A stretch of DNA of 64,000 nucleotides from Bacteroidales bacterium (GTDB taxonomy: Bacteria; Bacteroidota; Bacteroidia; Bacteroidales; P3): positions 1-64,000 of the forward strand of contig JAGBOF010000019.1 of NCBI GenBank assembly GCA_017633985.1. Direction: 5' to 3'. The number at the start of each line of letters is the position of its first letter. Positions within the stretch are counted from its first letter, which is position 1. Positions 8,707-18,490 of this stretch are shown here, piece by piece. The notes under the pieces are model-generated. The model was not told where the DNA came from. It made no database searches and saw only the letters and a program-made list of their open reading frames with translations. Position numbers and translations under genes: made by a program.

Positions 8707-8729
8707 GGTAACAGCAGGACGCTGTTACC
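8707..8729 (-). terminator. Terminator of the sigma-factor operon
   Basis: Perfect 9-bp stem GGTAACAGC/GCTGTTACC with a 5-nt loop, followed on the minus strand by seven T. It ends the run of genes from 13835 to 8797. Confidence 0.85.
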
Positions 8730-8796
8730 CCCAAAAAAATAAATTAATTATGAAACGAAATCAAAAAGATTTTTATCTTTTTTGCAAACACAAAGT

Positions 8797-9300
8797 TTAC
8801 CGTTTATCGTTTTCTTTCTTAATATCTTTATGACCTTTACTCATTATCTCACGCATAAACTGCTTCTCAAGTCTGTTTAACTTTAATACTTTCTGCGGAG
8901 ATAACACTTTATTAAATTCTGCAGTGTATTTTTCTTCAACTTCCAACAATTGCCTTTCGGTAATCATTCTTTGACTGTTCAACTGCATTGCTTGCTCATC
9001 AGTCAACAACTCTTCATCAAGTCTTTTCCCGCGATCAGCACTGTTTTTTGTTATTTTGTCCTGCAATTCACATGCTCTTTCATGACAAACGCAAATTTCT
9101 TCATCATATTGTGTATAAACGTCCCAAAATTTTTTCATTTGCATTTCATCAAGTGCCAATTCTTTCTTCAGGAACTCATATTTTTGCTTCATCATCTTGT
9201 TATGCAACGCTTCCCATTCCACTTTCGTCGGCTGGGAATAAGCCGTCAGCATAAAAAACATACTGCATATTGCGCTGATAAAACAAAATATCTTTTTCAT
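8797..9300 (-). CDS. Small periplasmic Spy/CpxP-like helical protein
   Basis: A 167-residue protein with a signal peptide (MKKIFCFISAICSMFFMLTAYSQ would span about 1-23) and a mature part that is charged and almost wholly helical, with the spacing KKELALDEMQMKKFWDVY then LSPQKVLKLNRLEKQFM. The words LALDE..Q..KFW and LSPQKVLKL.R.EK..M are typical of Bacteroidetes proteins related to Spy/CpxP, periplasmic chaperone or stress sensors. It lies 17 nt behind the probable anti-sigma gene. Family assignment is by pattern only. Confidence 0.65.
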   Translation of the reverse strand: MKKIFCFISAICSMFFMLTAYSQPTKVEWEALHNKMMKQKYEFLKKELALDEMQMKKFWDVYTQYDEEICVCHERACELQDKITKNSADRGKRLDEELLTDEQAMQLNSQRMITERQLLEVEEKYTAEFNKVLSPQKVLKLNRLEKQFMREIMSKGHKDIKKENDKR

Positions 9301-9317
9301 ACAACAATCCCAATCCT

Positions 9318-9773
9318 CTATCTCATTATACTGTTATACACAAGTTCAAAATTATCCTCATTCAAATAGCTTTCCAAATAATCAAGCTCATCATGAGTAA
9401 AAAGGTCTTCGCTTTCCTGTGGTTTTGAAGATTTACCTGTTGATTTTGTCTGCTTATCTGCCGATACATTCGCATGAACCGATGCCGCAAGTGCCAAATC
9501 TTCGGTATTATTCAAACCGTCTATTGAACTTTCTGTATATTTTGCCGTATTTTTCAAAGAACCTATTTCTTCACTGAAATGAATATCATTATCTCTTACA
9601 TTAATCAAGAGCGTCAAACCAGCCATTGCAACACCTAAACAAGAAACAAAAGAGAAAATTTTTATCTTTCTTACCTTTTGCCTTCTGATGTACTTTTTGA
9701 TGACCTTATCTTCAAAGTTTTCAAAATAATCATCAGGCAGTTTAAATTGTTCCGTGTCTGGTTTAATATTCAT
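9318..9773 (-). CDS. Probable anti-sigma factor (single membrane span)
   Basis: 151 residues: a cytoplasmic N-terminus with FKLPDDYFENFEDKVIKK (about residues 11-28), one membrane span (FSFVSCLGVAMAGLTLLINV, about 46-65), and a polar periplasmic tail. The F.vP..YFe.f..kv start is common in Bacteroidetes genes directly behind ECF sigma genes, and that is the position here (39 nt behind). It lacks the classic HxxxCxxC zinc anti-sigma motif. Function as anti-sigma is inferred from position and topology. Confidence 0.65.
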   Translation of the reverse strand: MNIKPDTEQFKLPDDYFENFEDKVIKKYIRRQKVRKIKIFSFVSCLGVAMAGLTLLINVRDNDIHFSEEIGSLKNTAKYTESSIDGLNNTEDLALAASVHANVSADKQTKSTGKSSKPQESEDLFTHDELDYLESYLNEDNFELVYNSIMR

Positions 9774-9812
9774 TCCTCCCTCCTGTTACAAATTATTTGA
9801 CAAGAAAAAGAT

Positions 9813-10367
9813 TTAAAAGTTTAATTCTTCTTTTAATAAAAATTCTTTTATTTTTTTCTCCGCAATGTGATAAGAGGTTTTCAAAGCACTTTCGGTAGTG
9901 TTCATAACCTGCTCCATCTCTTTGAAAGGCATATTGTTATAATACCTCATCGTAAAAACGGAACGCTGTTTGAGAGGCAAAGATAAAATTGCTTTTTCTA
10001 TTAAAAAATTTATTTTCGAAGAATCAAAAAATCTGTCTTGTTGCAAATTTTCAGCCATGGATTGCTCCAATGACACATCATATTTGCTTTGTTGACGTGC
10101 TTTGCTTTTGAGAAAATTAACCGTTTCGTTATATGCAATCCTGTATATCCATGTTGCCAAAGACGAATCGCCTTTAAAAGAACTTATGTTACGGAAAACT
10201 TTAATGTAAACTTCCTGTATCAAATCGTCGGTATCTTCGTGCGACAATACCATACGCCTTATTTGCCAATACAGGTTTTCTTTGGTTTGTGAGACAAGCA
10301 AACGGAAACCTTTTTCTTTGGTTTTCTTATTATTAATAAGTTCTAATATTTGCCCGTCATCAATCAT
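9813..10367 (-). CDS. ECF-type RNA polymerase sigma factor
   Basis: 184 residues with the two ECF domains: region 2 (DTDDLIQEVYIKVFRNISSF, then STSxATW-like DSSLATWIYRIAYN, about residues 45-85) and region 4 (LPLKQRSVFTMRYYNNMPFKEM then TESALKTSYHIAEKKIKEFL, about 130-178). It should direct polymerase to a stress regulon. It sits 21 nt behind anmK and just before its probable anti-sigma gene, so it is expressed with cell-wall genes. Which promoter it reads is unknown. Confidence 0.92.
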   Translation of the reverse strand: MIDDGQILELINNKKTKEKGFRLLVSQTKENLYWQIRRMVLSHEDTDDLIQEVYIKVFRNISSFKGDSSLATWIYRIAYNETVNFLKSKARQQSKYDVSLEQSMAENLQQDRFFDSSKINFLIEKAILSLPLKQRSVFTMRYYNNMPFKEMEQVMNTTESALKTSYHIAEKKIKEFLLKEELNF

Positions 10368-10388
10368 AAAACTATTTTGCCAACTCTT

Positions 10389-11435
10389 TTAAATCCACAA
10401 TACCGTCTCTCCGCAACAGGAATCACGCCTTGCCCCCGTAACACTTGCCAGACAGTTGATTTCTTTTCTCATACGCCTTAACCCCAAGAAGGCAAAAATC
10501 AATGCTTCCTTATAATCAATAAGTAATCTGTCCGGAACGACCAATTCATAATTTGTTTTACTTCTTATTCTTTCCAAAAGATACTTATTATAAACACCAC
10601 CACCGGTTACAAGCGTTCTTCCCGTGATATTTTTACCTATCCTGTCTGCTGCATGTTCCGTAAAAGAAGCCAATTTATCCTCAATACTTATATCATACCT
10701 GTCAAGAATAGGAAAAACATATTGTTTGACAAACTCTTTTGCCAAAGACTTTTTATCATTATTAATATAATAAGGTATAATGTTTAATTCCTGACAAAGC
10801 CTCGGATTTATATTTCCCGAGCGAGCCGCCATACCGTCAGCATCGTAAGTCTTACCGAGTTTTTCTGCCAGATAATTCAACACAATGTTTGACGGACAAA
10901 TATCAAAAGCCTTACGTACGCCGTCTTCCCTGTAGGAAATATTGGAAAATCCGCCTATATTCAAACAACATTCATAATCTTTAAACAATAATTCATCGCC
11001 TATAGGAACAAGCGGTGCACCCTGACCGTTTAAAGCGACATCCAAAGTTCTGAAATTACCGACAACGGTACATTCCGCCTGCGCAGCTATTGCACTTATA
11101 TCCCCTATCTGAAGCGTAAAACCGTTTTGCGGCTGATGATACACTGTCTGCCCGTGGGAAGATATGAAATCAACCGTCAAACCGTTAGTTTCTATAAATT
11201 CTTTTGCCTGTTTACCGAAATAATGTCCCAAATAAGAAGAAAATTCCGTCAACTGCTCACCGCTGCAACTCTCACAGTCAAGAATTTTACGTCTTAATGC
11301 AGAATCATACTCAACTGTAACGGCTTTTTTTATTGAAAAATCTATATTGCTGCCTTCTGTTATGAATTCGCAATAAGCAATATCCAAACCGTCAAGCGAA
11401 GTTCCTGACATTAATCCCAAAACTCTATAAAGCAT
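10389..11435 (-). CDS. anmK: Anhydro-N-acetylmuramic acid kinase
   Basis: AnmK phosphorylates and opens 1,6-anhydro-MurNAc, giving MurNAc 6-phosphate in peptidoglycan recycling. Family marks: GLMSGTSLDGLDIAYCEF at the N-terminus (about residues 7-24), SSHGQTVYHQP, GDISAIAA, LNIGGFSNI, FDICPSN and VTGGGVYN. Length 348 is normal. Its start overlaps the end of murF by 11 nt, so it is translated with a synthesis gene. The nearby sigma gene suggests a link between wall turnover and a stress response. Confidence 0.93.
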   Translation of the reverse strand: MLYRVLGLMSGTSLDGLDIAYCEFITEGSNIDFSIKKAVTVEYDSALRRKILDCESCSGEQLTEFSSYLGHYFGKQAKEFIETNGLTVDFISSHGQTVYHQPQNGFTLQIGDISAIAAQAECTVVGNFRTLDVALNGQGAPLVPIGDELLFKDYECCLNIGGFSNISYREDGVRKAFDICPSNIVLNYLAEKLGKTYDADGMAARSGNINPRLCQELNIIPYYINNDKKSLAKEFVKQYVFPILDRYDISIEDKLASFTEHAADRIGKNITGRTLVTGGGVYNKYLLERIRSKTNYELVVPDRLLIDYKEALIFAFLGLRRMRKEINCLASVTGARRDSCCGETVLWI

Positions 11436-12738
11436 CTGCTATCCTCTCCATTTGTGTTGCTCTGGAACCTTTTATAAATATCAAAGCATCGTGTATATCC
11501 TGCGTAGACATGAATTCCTTTGCTTCATTACTGTTTTCAAACCACAAAGCATTGTAAGATTTTACTATGTTTCTGTACTCACCACCCACAAAAACGGCTT
11601 GTTTCAGGTTCATTGACATTACTTTTTCGGCAATTATTCTGTGCTGCTTGTCAGTTGTATTCCCCAATTCCTTCATCGCTCCTATAAATACGCGTTTATC
11701 CGAAGCCTTTATACTGTCAAAAGCTTCCAAAGCATACATGCAGGAAGACGGATTGGCATTGTAACAATCCAAAATCAGGGTATTTTTTTGTGTCTTCTTT
11801 ATTTGCGAACGGTTATTGGAAGGAACGTAATCTTCCACTGCCGTTTTTATATCGCCAAGTGAAACTCCGAAATACAAACCTATGGTTAAAGCCGCCAAGA
11901 TATTATAACAATTATACGAGCCCACCAAACGGGATTTGATCTTTACATCTTCGTATATAAGTTCCGCAAAAGCAGATTCTGATTTAACAACTTGTGCAGT
12001 TATGTCAGCTTTTTGCTGCAACGAAAAGGTTGTTGCCGTCTGCGGAGTATTGTTTCTTATATTTTCATCATCAATATTGGCGAATATCTTGCCGTTTATA
12101 CTCTCTGCATATCTGAATAATTCGGTTTTTGCCTGCGTTACACCTTCCAAAGAACCGAATCCCTCAATGTGAGCCGTACCTATATTTGTCAAAATAACCA
12201 TATCTGGTTCCGCAATAGCGCAAAGTTCCGTCAAATCCCCTGTATGAGAAGCTCCCATCTCTATTATTGCTATCTCACAATCTGATTTCATGGACAAAAG
12301 CGTAAGCGGAACACCTATTTGATTATTCAAATTGCCGTATGTCGCATGTGTCTTGTATTTTTTAGCCAATACGGCATTTATCAGTTCCTTTGTGGTAGTT
12401 TTGCCGTTAGTTCCGCTTATTGCAATAAAAGGTATTTTGAATGTTTTGCGGTAATAATTGGCAAACTTCTGCAAAAACAGCAATGCATCCTCCACCAAAA
12501 CGGTCCTTTCGTCTATATAATATTCCGCATTGTCTATTATAACCAACGATGCACCCGCATCCAAAGCTTGTTGTGCATAAATATTGGCATCTACATGTTC
12601 GCCTTTCAGGGCAACGAATATACTTCCCCGTATAACTTTACGTGAATCCGTGGTAAGATAATGCATCTTTTTGAACTCATCGTAAACATACTTCAACAAA
12701 TTGTCATCTAACGGCTGACACTCTTTATTATATTCCAT
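11425..12738 (-). CDS. murF: UDP-MurNAc-tripeptide--D-alanyl-D-alanine ligase
   Basis: MurF adds D-Ala-D-Ala to the UDP-MurNAc tripeptide in the cytoplasm, the last ATP-driven step of the nucleotide precursor. Seen: N-terminal TTDSRKVIRGSIFVALKGEH (substrate UDP recognition), P-loop AISGTNGKTTTKEL (about residues 106-119), EMGASHTGDL, TNIGTAHIEGFG, and DCYNANPSS in the third domain. Length 437 is typical. It overlaps the glycosyltransferase gene by 31 nt and anmK by 11 nt. Confidence 0.95.
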   Translation of the reverse strand: MEYNKECQPLDDNLLKYVYDEFKKMHYLTTDSRKVIRGSIFVALKGEHVDANIYAQQALDAGASLVIIDNAEYYIDERTVLVEDALLFLQKFANYYRKTFKIPFIAISGTNGKTTTKELINAVLAKKYKTHATYGNLNNQIGVPLTLLSMKSDCEIAIIEMGASHTGDLTELCAIAEPDMVILTNIGTAHIEGFGSLEGVTQAKTELFRYAESINGKIFANIDDENIRNNTPQTATTFSLQQKADITAQVVKSESAFAELIYEDVKIKSRLVGSYNCYNILAALTIGLYFGVSLGDIKTAVEDYVPSNNRSQIKKTQKNTLILDCYNANPSSCMYALEAFDSIKASDKRVFIGAMKELGNTTDKQHRIIAEKVMSMNLKQAVFVGGEYRNIVKSYNALWFENSNEAKEFMSTQDIHDALIFIKGSRATQMERIADAL

Positions 12739-13835
12739 AACTTTTCCGCAGAATTATCCCAATCAAAATATTTATTCCTCTGAAAACCTTTTTCAATAAG
12801 TTGTTTACACAAATCCCTGTCTGTATATATTCTCCCCATCGCCTCCGCTATATCTTCCACACTGTACGGATTGACAAGCAAAGCCGCATCCTGTGCAACT
12901 TCTGGCAGCGATGTGGTATTGGACGTTATTACGGGCACTCCGCATGCGAAAGCCTCCACAACAGGTATACCGAATCCCTCAAATAAAGACGGGAACAACA
13001 GACCGCAGGATGCCGATGCTATAAGTGCCACTTGTTTGGCTTCCAAACGGTCGGTAAACACGACGTCATCTTTATACTGTATATTATTATATGTATCTTC
13101 TATCTCTCCGTGCCACCATTTCTTACCGCCTATGATAACCAACTTAACGTCAGAACCCGTTTTTTTCTTGAATTCATCGAATGCAAGGAAGATATTAACC
13201 AAATTCTTACGCTTATGAATGGCTCCTACAAAATAAAAATAATCCTTACCGCCCGTATATTTGGTTCTTGTAACACGGTTTTTGTCTTCGCTCTGCGGTT
13301 GATAAACTTTATTGGCAGCATTGTAAACCACCTCTATCTTATCACTCTCCGCAACGAAGCTCTCAATGATGTCATTCTTACTGAAATTGCTTACCGTTAT
13401 TATCTTATCGGATTTACGCGCATTAAGCGGAAAATATTTCATAAAATAACGCTGGTGCGAATTGCTGCCTATGTATTTGTCATTATGATAAAAATTCAAA
13501 TCATGTATTGTGCATACAACGGGCGTGTGTTTCAAAACCGGAATGTAATTTTCCGGAGAGAAAAACACGTCTATGTGATATTTTTTACAATACAAAGGCA
13601 ATAAATAATCGAAATATATTTTCCACAAAAGCGGATGCCGTGCAGGTAAAGGTACCGTTACGGGAATTATATTATCCGAAAAAACAAATTCAGGTGAATA
13701 TTTTCTGTCAAAAAAGAATATAAACTTATCTTCAGGATGTCTTTTACACATTCTCTGCAGAATCTGGTACTGGAAATACCCTATTCCTTCCAACTTGCCG
13801 CTAAGCAACAACCGTGTATTTACTCCTATTGTCAT
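12708..13835 (-). CDS. Family-4-type glycosyltransferase
   Basis: A 375-residue retaining glycosyltransferase of the GT-B fold. The C-terminal nucleotide-sugar site is SLFEGFGIPVVEAFACGVPV followed by TSNTTSLPEV; the N-terminal GVNTRLLLSGKLEGIGYFQY is the acceptor-side loop. Donor and acceptor are unknown; an envelope glycan is likely from context. The start is ATG 13835: a longer in-frame start at 13898 would lie upstream of the TAATTTTG box at 13856-13863. It heads the six-gene run that ends at 8797. Confidence 0.88.
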   Translation of the reverse strand: MTIGVNTRLLLSGKLEGIGYFQYQILQRMCKRHPEDKFIFFFDRKYSPEFVFSDNIIPVTVPLPARHPLLWKIYFDYLLPLYCKKYHIDVFFSPENYIPVLKHTPVVCTIHDLNFYHNDKYIGSNSHQRYFMKYFPLNARKSDKIITVSNFSKNDIIESFVAESDKIEVVYNAANKVYQPQSEDKNRVTRTKYTGGKDYFYFVGAIHKRKNLVNIFLAFDEFKKKTGSDVKLVIIGGKKWWHGEIEDTYNNIQYKDDVVFTDRLEAKQVALIASASCGLLFPSLFEGFGIPVVEAFACGVPVITSNTTSLPEVAQDAALLVNPYSVEDIAEAMGRIYTDRDLCKQLIEKGFQRNKYFDWDNSAEKLWNIIKSVSR

Positions 13836-13855
13836 TATCTTTCTTAATGAAAATA

Positions 13856-13863
13856 CAAAATTA
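13856..13863 (-). promoter_or_regulatory. Promoter box of the GT-murF-anmK-sigma operon
   Basis: TAATTTTG on the minus strand, 21 nt before the GT start codon. Confidence 0.6.
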
Positions 13864-13916
13864 CAATTTTTTTTATAAAAACATTGCCTTAGAGGCACTA
13901 AATTTTATTTTTCTGT

Positions 13917-14006
13917 CAATAAACGCCGCATTTTAAACTTCTTAATCAATGAAAAAACAAAGTTCCGTCACATCTTTTAATCATCAAAACGCACTTTTAT
14001 TTCCTT
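13917..14006. repeat. Degenerate copy of the 21-bp-periodic element (E17)
   Basis: Left end AAACGCCG (pentamer centre 13926), an inner CTTAATCAATGAAAAA that resembles TTAATCAGCGATAAAAA of other copies, and a right end AAAACGCACTTTTATTT like the usual AAAACGGCGTTTTATTT. Register is partly lost (inner pentamer missing, last interval 25). It sits in the divergent spacer between the GT operon and the DUF4293 gene. Confidence 0.5.
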
Positions 14007-14033
14007 ATAAATACCTGTTTTTAAATTTTTATG

Positions 14034-14041
14034 TATCTTTG
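14034..14041 (+). promoter_or_regulatory. DUF4293 gene promoter box
   Basis: TATCTTTG followed by CAACC, 27 nt before the ATG. Confidence 0.65.
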
Positions 14042-14067
14042 CAACCTCAATTAACAATTTCAAAGAT

Positions 14068-14583
14068 ATGATACAAAGAATTCAAACATTATGGCTTTCA
14101 CTTGCCGTTTTACTGTCGGCTGCGGCATTTTTCTTTCCGCTTGCCGTATTCAGATTTTCGTTTAAGGATATGCAGATTGACTATATCTATTCCATGGTAT
14201 CTTCTTCCAAAGAGTTGATACAAACTTCTCCCGCATGGGCTGCACTTATCTGCTGTCTGATTACCGCGCTTATCGCCCTGATTACAATCTTTCTTTACAA
14301 AAACAGAAGTTTGCAGATGAAGGTATTGGCATTTGCGTTTTTGGTATCCGTTATCGAACTTGCATTGCTTTATTTCTACCAATTGGATGCAGGTTTAAAA
14401 GAAACGGTAAGCATTGTATGCAAAGGTACGCCCGAAGTTATTGACTCTGCGGTACAGTCTGCAAAAACGACATGGGGTTTTGCATCCTTCTTCCCTATCG
14501 TGCAGATATTTCTTTACATTCTTGCGCTGAAAGCAATAAAGAAAGACGAAGCCTTGGTAAGAAGTGCCGACAGGTTAAGATAA
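14068..14583 (+). CDS. DUF4293-like four-helix membrane protein
   Basis: 171 residues with four hydrophobic segments and the start MIQRIQTLWLSLAVLLSAAA, which is characteristic of the DUF4293 family found only in Bacteroidetes. Function is unknown. The C-terminus (KAIKKDEALVRSADRLR) is basic and cytoplasmic; ending in a conserved RSADRLR is also usual for the family. It has its own promoter and is followed by element E4. Confidence 0.85.
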   Translation: MIQRIQTLWLSLAVLLSAAAFFFPLAVFRFSFKDMQIDYIYSMVSSSKELIQTSPAWAALICCLITALIALITIFLYKNRSLQMKVLAFAFLVSVIELALLYFYQLDAGLKETVSIVCKGTPEVIDSAVQSAKTTWGFASFFPIVQIFLYILALKAIKKDEALVRSADRLR

Positions 14584-14608
14584 GAAGAAAAAAGTCATAT
14601 TTCATTGC

Positions 14609-14699
14609 ATAAAAATAAGACGGCGTTTGAGTAAATTAAAACGGCGTTTTATTTTTTTAATCAGCCTGATTAATTTACTGAAACGGCGTTTTATTTTGA
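14609..14699. repeat. 21-bp-periodic palindromic element E4
   Basis: Four pentamers: CGGCG (centre 14623), CGGCG (14644), CAGCCTG (14665), CGGCG (14686); three intervals of exactly 21. The left arm has AGAC before the core but the right arm has GTTTT, so the pair is not fully complementary. Confidence 0.88.
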
Positions 14700-14730
14700 T
14701 GCCTTGATACATTAATATTTTATTTTTATG

Positions 14731-14738
14731 TAACTTTG
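14731..14738 (+). promoter_or_regulatory. Sel1 gene promoter box
   Basis: TAACTTTG followed by CAA, 24 nt before the ATG. Confidence 0.65.
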
Positions 14739-14761
14739 CAAAAAATAAGACATTTCATATC

Positions 14762-15439
14762 ATGAAAAAGATATTTTATTTTACTTTTACAATCTTGTAT
14801 TTGTTTAATACACAAGCACAAAAGGCAGAAGATTTCGTTCAGCGTGCCAATGAAGGCGTTGCCGCAGCCCAATACAATTTAGCTCTTTGTTATGAGGAAG
14901 GTTGGGGAACGGAAAAGGACAAAAAACAAGCCGCCTATTGGTATGAAGCCGCTGCTATGCAGAACCTGCCAAAAGCGCAGTATAATTTAGGAATTCTTTA
15001 CTTCAACGGCGAAGGCGTGGAGAAGAATCCTGCTTTGGCGGTTTATTGGTACGAACAGGCAGCCAATAACGGCGTGGCGGGAGCAATGCTCAATCTTGCC
15101 AATTGCCATAAAGAAGCAATAGGAACTCCTCAAGATTATGACAAAGCTTTCTATTGGTACAGTCAGGCATACGCAACAGGTAACACCGATGCCGCATTAA
15201 GTCTCGGATATTGTTACTATAACGGCATGGGAACGCCTAAAGACGAAACCAAAGCGGTCGAATATTGGCTTGAAGCGGCAAACAAAGGCATTGCTGAAGC
15301 CCAATACAACATAGCAACGTGTTATGAAGAAGGTGTAGGTACGGAAGAAAACAGTTACAAAGCATTGTATTGGTATTCACAAGCCGCAATGCAGGGACAT
15401 TCCAAAGCACAGGAACGTTTAAATAAACTGCAACGGTAA
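14762..15439 (+). CDS. Secreted Sel1-repeat protein
   Basis: 225 residues: signal peptide (about 1-20, ending in Ala-Gln-Ala-Gln) followed by five Sel1-type repeats of 36 residues. Each has the AQYNLALCYEEGWGTEKD / A.YWYEAAA pattern, for example AQYNLGILYFNGEGVEKN and AQYNIATCYEEGVGTEEN. Sel1 repeats form a right-handed alpha solenoid that binds proteins; the partner here is probably periplasmic and unknown. It stands alone between its own promoter and the leuS promoter. Confidence 0.9.
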   Translation: MKKIFYFTFTILYLFNTQAQKAEDFVQRANEGVAAAQYNLALCYEEGWGTEKDKKQAAYWYEAAAMQNLPKAQYNLGILYFNGEGVEKNPALAVYWYEQAANNGVAGAMLNLANCHKEAIGTPQDYDKAFYWYSQAYATGNTDAALSLGYCYYNGMGTPKDETKAVEYWLEAANKGIAEAQYNIATCYEEGVGTEENSYKALYWYSQAAMQGHSKAQERLNKLQR

Positions 15440-15530
15440 TTACCCGCATTACAGACAATACCGTCGGGCATATATCCGCAGGGTTATTTATTAATAAGGA
15501 ATTTATAACGGATATTACGGAAATTTTTCA

Positions 15531-15538
15531 TAACTTTG
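15531..15538 (+). promoter_or_regulatory. leuS promoter box
   Basis: TAACTTTG followed by CAAAT, 32 nt before the ATG. Confidence 0.65.
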
Positions 15539-15569
15539 CAAATCTTAATTCAGATAATAACACAACAAG

Positions 15570-18362
15570 ATGGAATACAATTATAATAATATTGAAAGTA
15601 AATGGCGTGAGTATTGGAAACAAAACCGCACCTTTAAGGTTACAGAAGACGAAAGCAAAGAAAAATTTTATGTTCTGGACATGTTCCCTTACCCTTCGGG
15701 TGCGGGACTGCATGTAGGCCACCCTTTGGGATACATAGCCAGCGATATATTCGCACGTTTCAAAAGATTGAAAGGCTATAACGTGCTTCACCCTATGGGA
15801 TTCGATGCATACGGTCTTCCTGCCGAACAATACGCCATCCAAACGGGACAACATCCTGCCGTAACTACAGAAAACAACATCAGAAGATATAAACAACAGT
15901 TGGATTTGATAGGTCTGTCTTACGATTGGGACAGAGAAGTCCGCACATGCGATCCTAAATATTACAAATGGACGCAATGGACGTTCATAAAGCTGTTTAA
16001 CTCCTATTATGACTGCACTAAAGACAAGGCAATGCCTATAACTGACCTTGTATCCGCCTTTGAAAAAAACGGAAGTAAGGAAGTGAATGCCGCATGCAGC
16101 GAAAAACTTGACTTTACGGCCCAAGATTGGAATAATTATACGGAAAAAGAAAAATCCGACGTATTGATGAATTACCGTTTGGCTTATTTATCGGAATCAA
16201 TGGTTAATTGGTGTCCGCAGTTAGGCACCGTGCTTGCGAACGACGAAGTTGTAAACGGAGTAAGTGTCCGCGGCGGTTATCCTGTTGAGAGAAAACCGAT
16301 GCAACAATGGTCTTTGCGTATAACGGCATACGCAGAAAGATTGCTAAGCGGGCTTGATACGATTCAATGGAGCGACAGTATAAAAGAGATTCAACGCTAC
16401 TGGATAGGCAAATCAAGAGGTTGCGTAGTGAATTTCAATTTAGCAAATGCGGATAACGATTTGCTTGAAGTATTTACCACACGTGCCGATACAATATTCG
16501 GAGTTACCTTCATGGTTCTTTCTCCCGAGCATCCGCTGGTAAGTAAGATTGTGACGAAGAATTACGAAACGGAAGTAAAACGCTATATTGAGGCGGCAAA
16601 ACATAAATCCGAATTGGAAAGAACTTCAGAGACAAAAACCGTCAGCGGTATCTTCACGGGAGGTTATGCAATCAATCCGCTTACAAAGAAACAAATTCCC
16701 GTTTATGTGAGTGATTATGTTCTTATGGGATACGGTACGGGAGCCATAATGGCAGTTCCTGCCCATGATTCGAGGGATTTCGCTTTTGCAAAGCGTTTTA
16801 TGTTGCCTATTGTGCAGGTTGTTTTACCAGAAGGGGAAACCGAAGGCAATACTTACACATGGAAAGAAAGCAAAGACTCAAAAAGCGGCAAAATGATCCA
16901 CTCGGGATTCCTTAACGAGTTGGATGTAAAAGATGCGATAGCAAAAGCAATAGATTATATAGAAAGTAATAATCTCGGTTACGCAACTACCAATTACCGC
17001 TTACGTGATGCCATCTTTTCAAGGCAGAGATATTGGGGCGAACCGTTCCCTGTGTATTATAAAGACGGTATTCCTTACACTTTGGAGGAAAAAGATTTGC
17101 CGTTGTTGTTGCCTGAAGTGGATAAATTCTTACCTACCGAAAACGGAGAGCCTCCTTTGGCACGTGCAACGAATTGGCAGACAAAAGAAGGCTGGCCTTA
17201 CGAAACCAATACAATGCCGGGCTTTGCAGGAAGTAATGCTTATTCAATCAGATATATGGATCCTGACAACGACAAGGCACTTGTAGGAAAAGAAGCGAAT
17301 GATTACTGGCAGAATGTGGATCTTTATGTCGGCGGAAGCGAACATGCAACAGGTCATTTGCTGTATTCACGCTTTATAACCAAGTTTTTGTTTGACATAG
17401 GGGCTGTTTGTAAAGACGAACCGTACAAACGTTTGGTTAATCAGGGAATGATACAAGGCAAAAGTTCGTTTGTATACCGTATCAAGGGAGAAAACAAATA
17501 TGTTTCCTATAATCTGAAAGATGAATACGAAACAGATCCTATCCATATAGATATTTCGTTGGTTGAAAACGGCAATGAAGTCAATATTGAGGGATTGCGC
17601 CAGTGGAGAGAGGAATTTAAAGACGCTGAATTCATAACCGAAGAAAACGGAAAGTACATTTGCGGAAGCGAAGTGGAGAAGATGTCCAAGAGTCTTTACA
17701 ATGTAATCAACCCTGATGCTTTGATAGAAAAATACGGTGCCGATACACTGCGTTTATACGAAATGTTTTTGGGTCCTATTGAGCAATCCAAACCATGGGA
17801 TGTGCAAGGCATTGAGGGCGTAAGCCGTTTTATCAAAAAATTCTGGCGTTTGTATTGCAACGAAGAGGGATTGTGTGTTACTGACGACAAGCCCGATCAC
17901 GAAGAAACGAAGATTTTGCACCGTACAATCAAGAAAATCGAAGACGATATAGAGAGATTTTCATTGAATACGTGCGTTTCCGAGTTTATGATCATAACAA
18001 ATTTCCTTACAGACAGGAAATGTCACAAGAAAGAGATATTGGAACCGCTTGTTATCTTGATTGCACCGTTTGCACCGTTTATTGCCGAAGAACTTTGGTC
18101 GCTTTTGGGACACAATGAGACGGTATCTTTTGCTCACTACCCTGATTTTGATCCTCAAATGCTGGTTGATACCGATTATAAGTATCCCGTATCAATCAAC
18201 GGCAAGACAAGAGCGTTTGTAAACTATGCCTTGGACAAGGATGTTAAGGAAATAGAAAACGAAGTTGTTGCTTTACCTGAATTGCAACAGCATTTGGAAG
18301 GTAAAACAGTCAATAAAATTATCTTTGTCAAAGGAAAAATCATAAATATCGTAGCAAAATAA
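15570..18362 (+). CDS. leuS: Leucyl-tRNA synthetase
   Basis: Class I aminoacyl-tRNA synthetase that charges tRNA-Leu. The HIGH-type motif is [10 protein letters not shown] (about residues 46-55) and the KMSKS loop is [11 protein letters not shown] (about 704-714). The CP1 editing domain is present, with [12 protein letters not shown] and [18 protein letters not shown], so mischarged norvaline or isoleucine should be cleared. Length 930 is normal for the Bacteroidetes form. Single gene with its own promoter, ending at convergent element E5. Confidence 0.97.
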   Translation: MEYNYNNIESKWREYWKQNRTFKVTEDESKEKFYVLDMFPYPSGAGLHVGHPLGYIASDIFARFKRLKGYNVLHPMGFDAYGLPAEQYAIQTGQHPAVTTENNIRRYKQQLDLIGLSYDWDREVRTCDPKYYKWTQWTFIKLFNSYYDCTKDKAMPITDLVSAFEKNGSKEVNAACSEKLDFTAQDWNNYTEKEKSDVLMNYRLAYLSESMVNWCPQLGTVLANDEVVNGVSVRGGYPVERKPMQQWSLRITAYAERLLSGLDTIQWSDSIKEIQRYWIGKSRGCVVNFNLANADNDLLEVFTTRADTIFGVTFMVLSPEHPLVSKIVTKNYETEVKRYIEAAKHKSELERTSETKTVSGIFTGGYAINPLTKKQIPVYVSDYVLMGYGTGAIMAVPAHDSRDFAFAKRFMLPIVQVVLPEGETEGNTYTWKESKDSKSGKMIHSGFLNELDVKDAIAKAIDYIESNNLGYATTNYRLRDAIFSRQRYWGEPFPVYYKDGIPYTLEEKDLPLLLPEVDKFLPTENGEPPLARATNWQTKEGWPYETNTMPGFAGSNAYSIRYMDPDNDKALVGKEANDYWQNVDLYVGGSEHATGHLLYSRFITKFLFDIGAVCKDEPYKRLVNQGMIQGKSSFVYRIKGENKYVSYNLKDEYETDPIHIDISLVENGNEVNIEGLRQWREEFKDAEFITEENGKYICGSEVEKMSKSLYNVINPDALIEKYGADTLRLYEMFLGPIEQSKPWDVQGIEGVSRFIKKFWRLYCNEEGLCVTDDKPDHEETKILHRTIKKIEDDIERFSLNTCVSEFMIITNFLTDRKCHKKEILEPLVILIAPFAPFIAEELWSLLGHNETVSFAHYPDFDPQMLVDTDYKYPVSINGKTRAFVNYALDKDVKEIENEVVALPELQQHLEGKTVNKIIFVKGKIINIVAK

Positions 18363-18380
18363 AGGTGGTGTTATAAAGCC

Positions 18381-18471
18381 GAAAAATAAGACGGCGTTTT
18401 AAGAAATTAAAACGCCTTATCAGTAAAATAAAACGCCGTAAAAATTTCTTAAAACGGCGTCTTATTTTTTA
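18381..18471. repeat. 21-bp-periodic palindromic element E5
   Basis: Four pentamers: CGGCG (centre 18394), CGCCT (18415), CGCCG (18436), CGGCG (18457); all intervals 21. The ends 18384-18408 and 18443-18467 are complementary at 24 of 25 positions, with copy-specific changes AAGAAA/TTTCTT and AGAC/GTCT in both arms. It lies between convergent leuS and the S41 gene. Confidence 0.92.
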
Positions 18472-18490
18472 CATACGCTATCTTATTGTT

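Noticed and set aside
13032-13604. 190-residue open frame on the plus strand
   Set aside because: It lies antisense to the glycosyltransferase gene with its conserved C-terminal motif and has no recognisable features.
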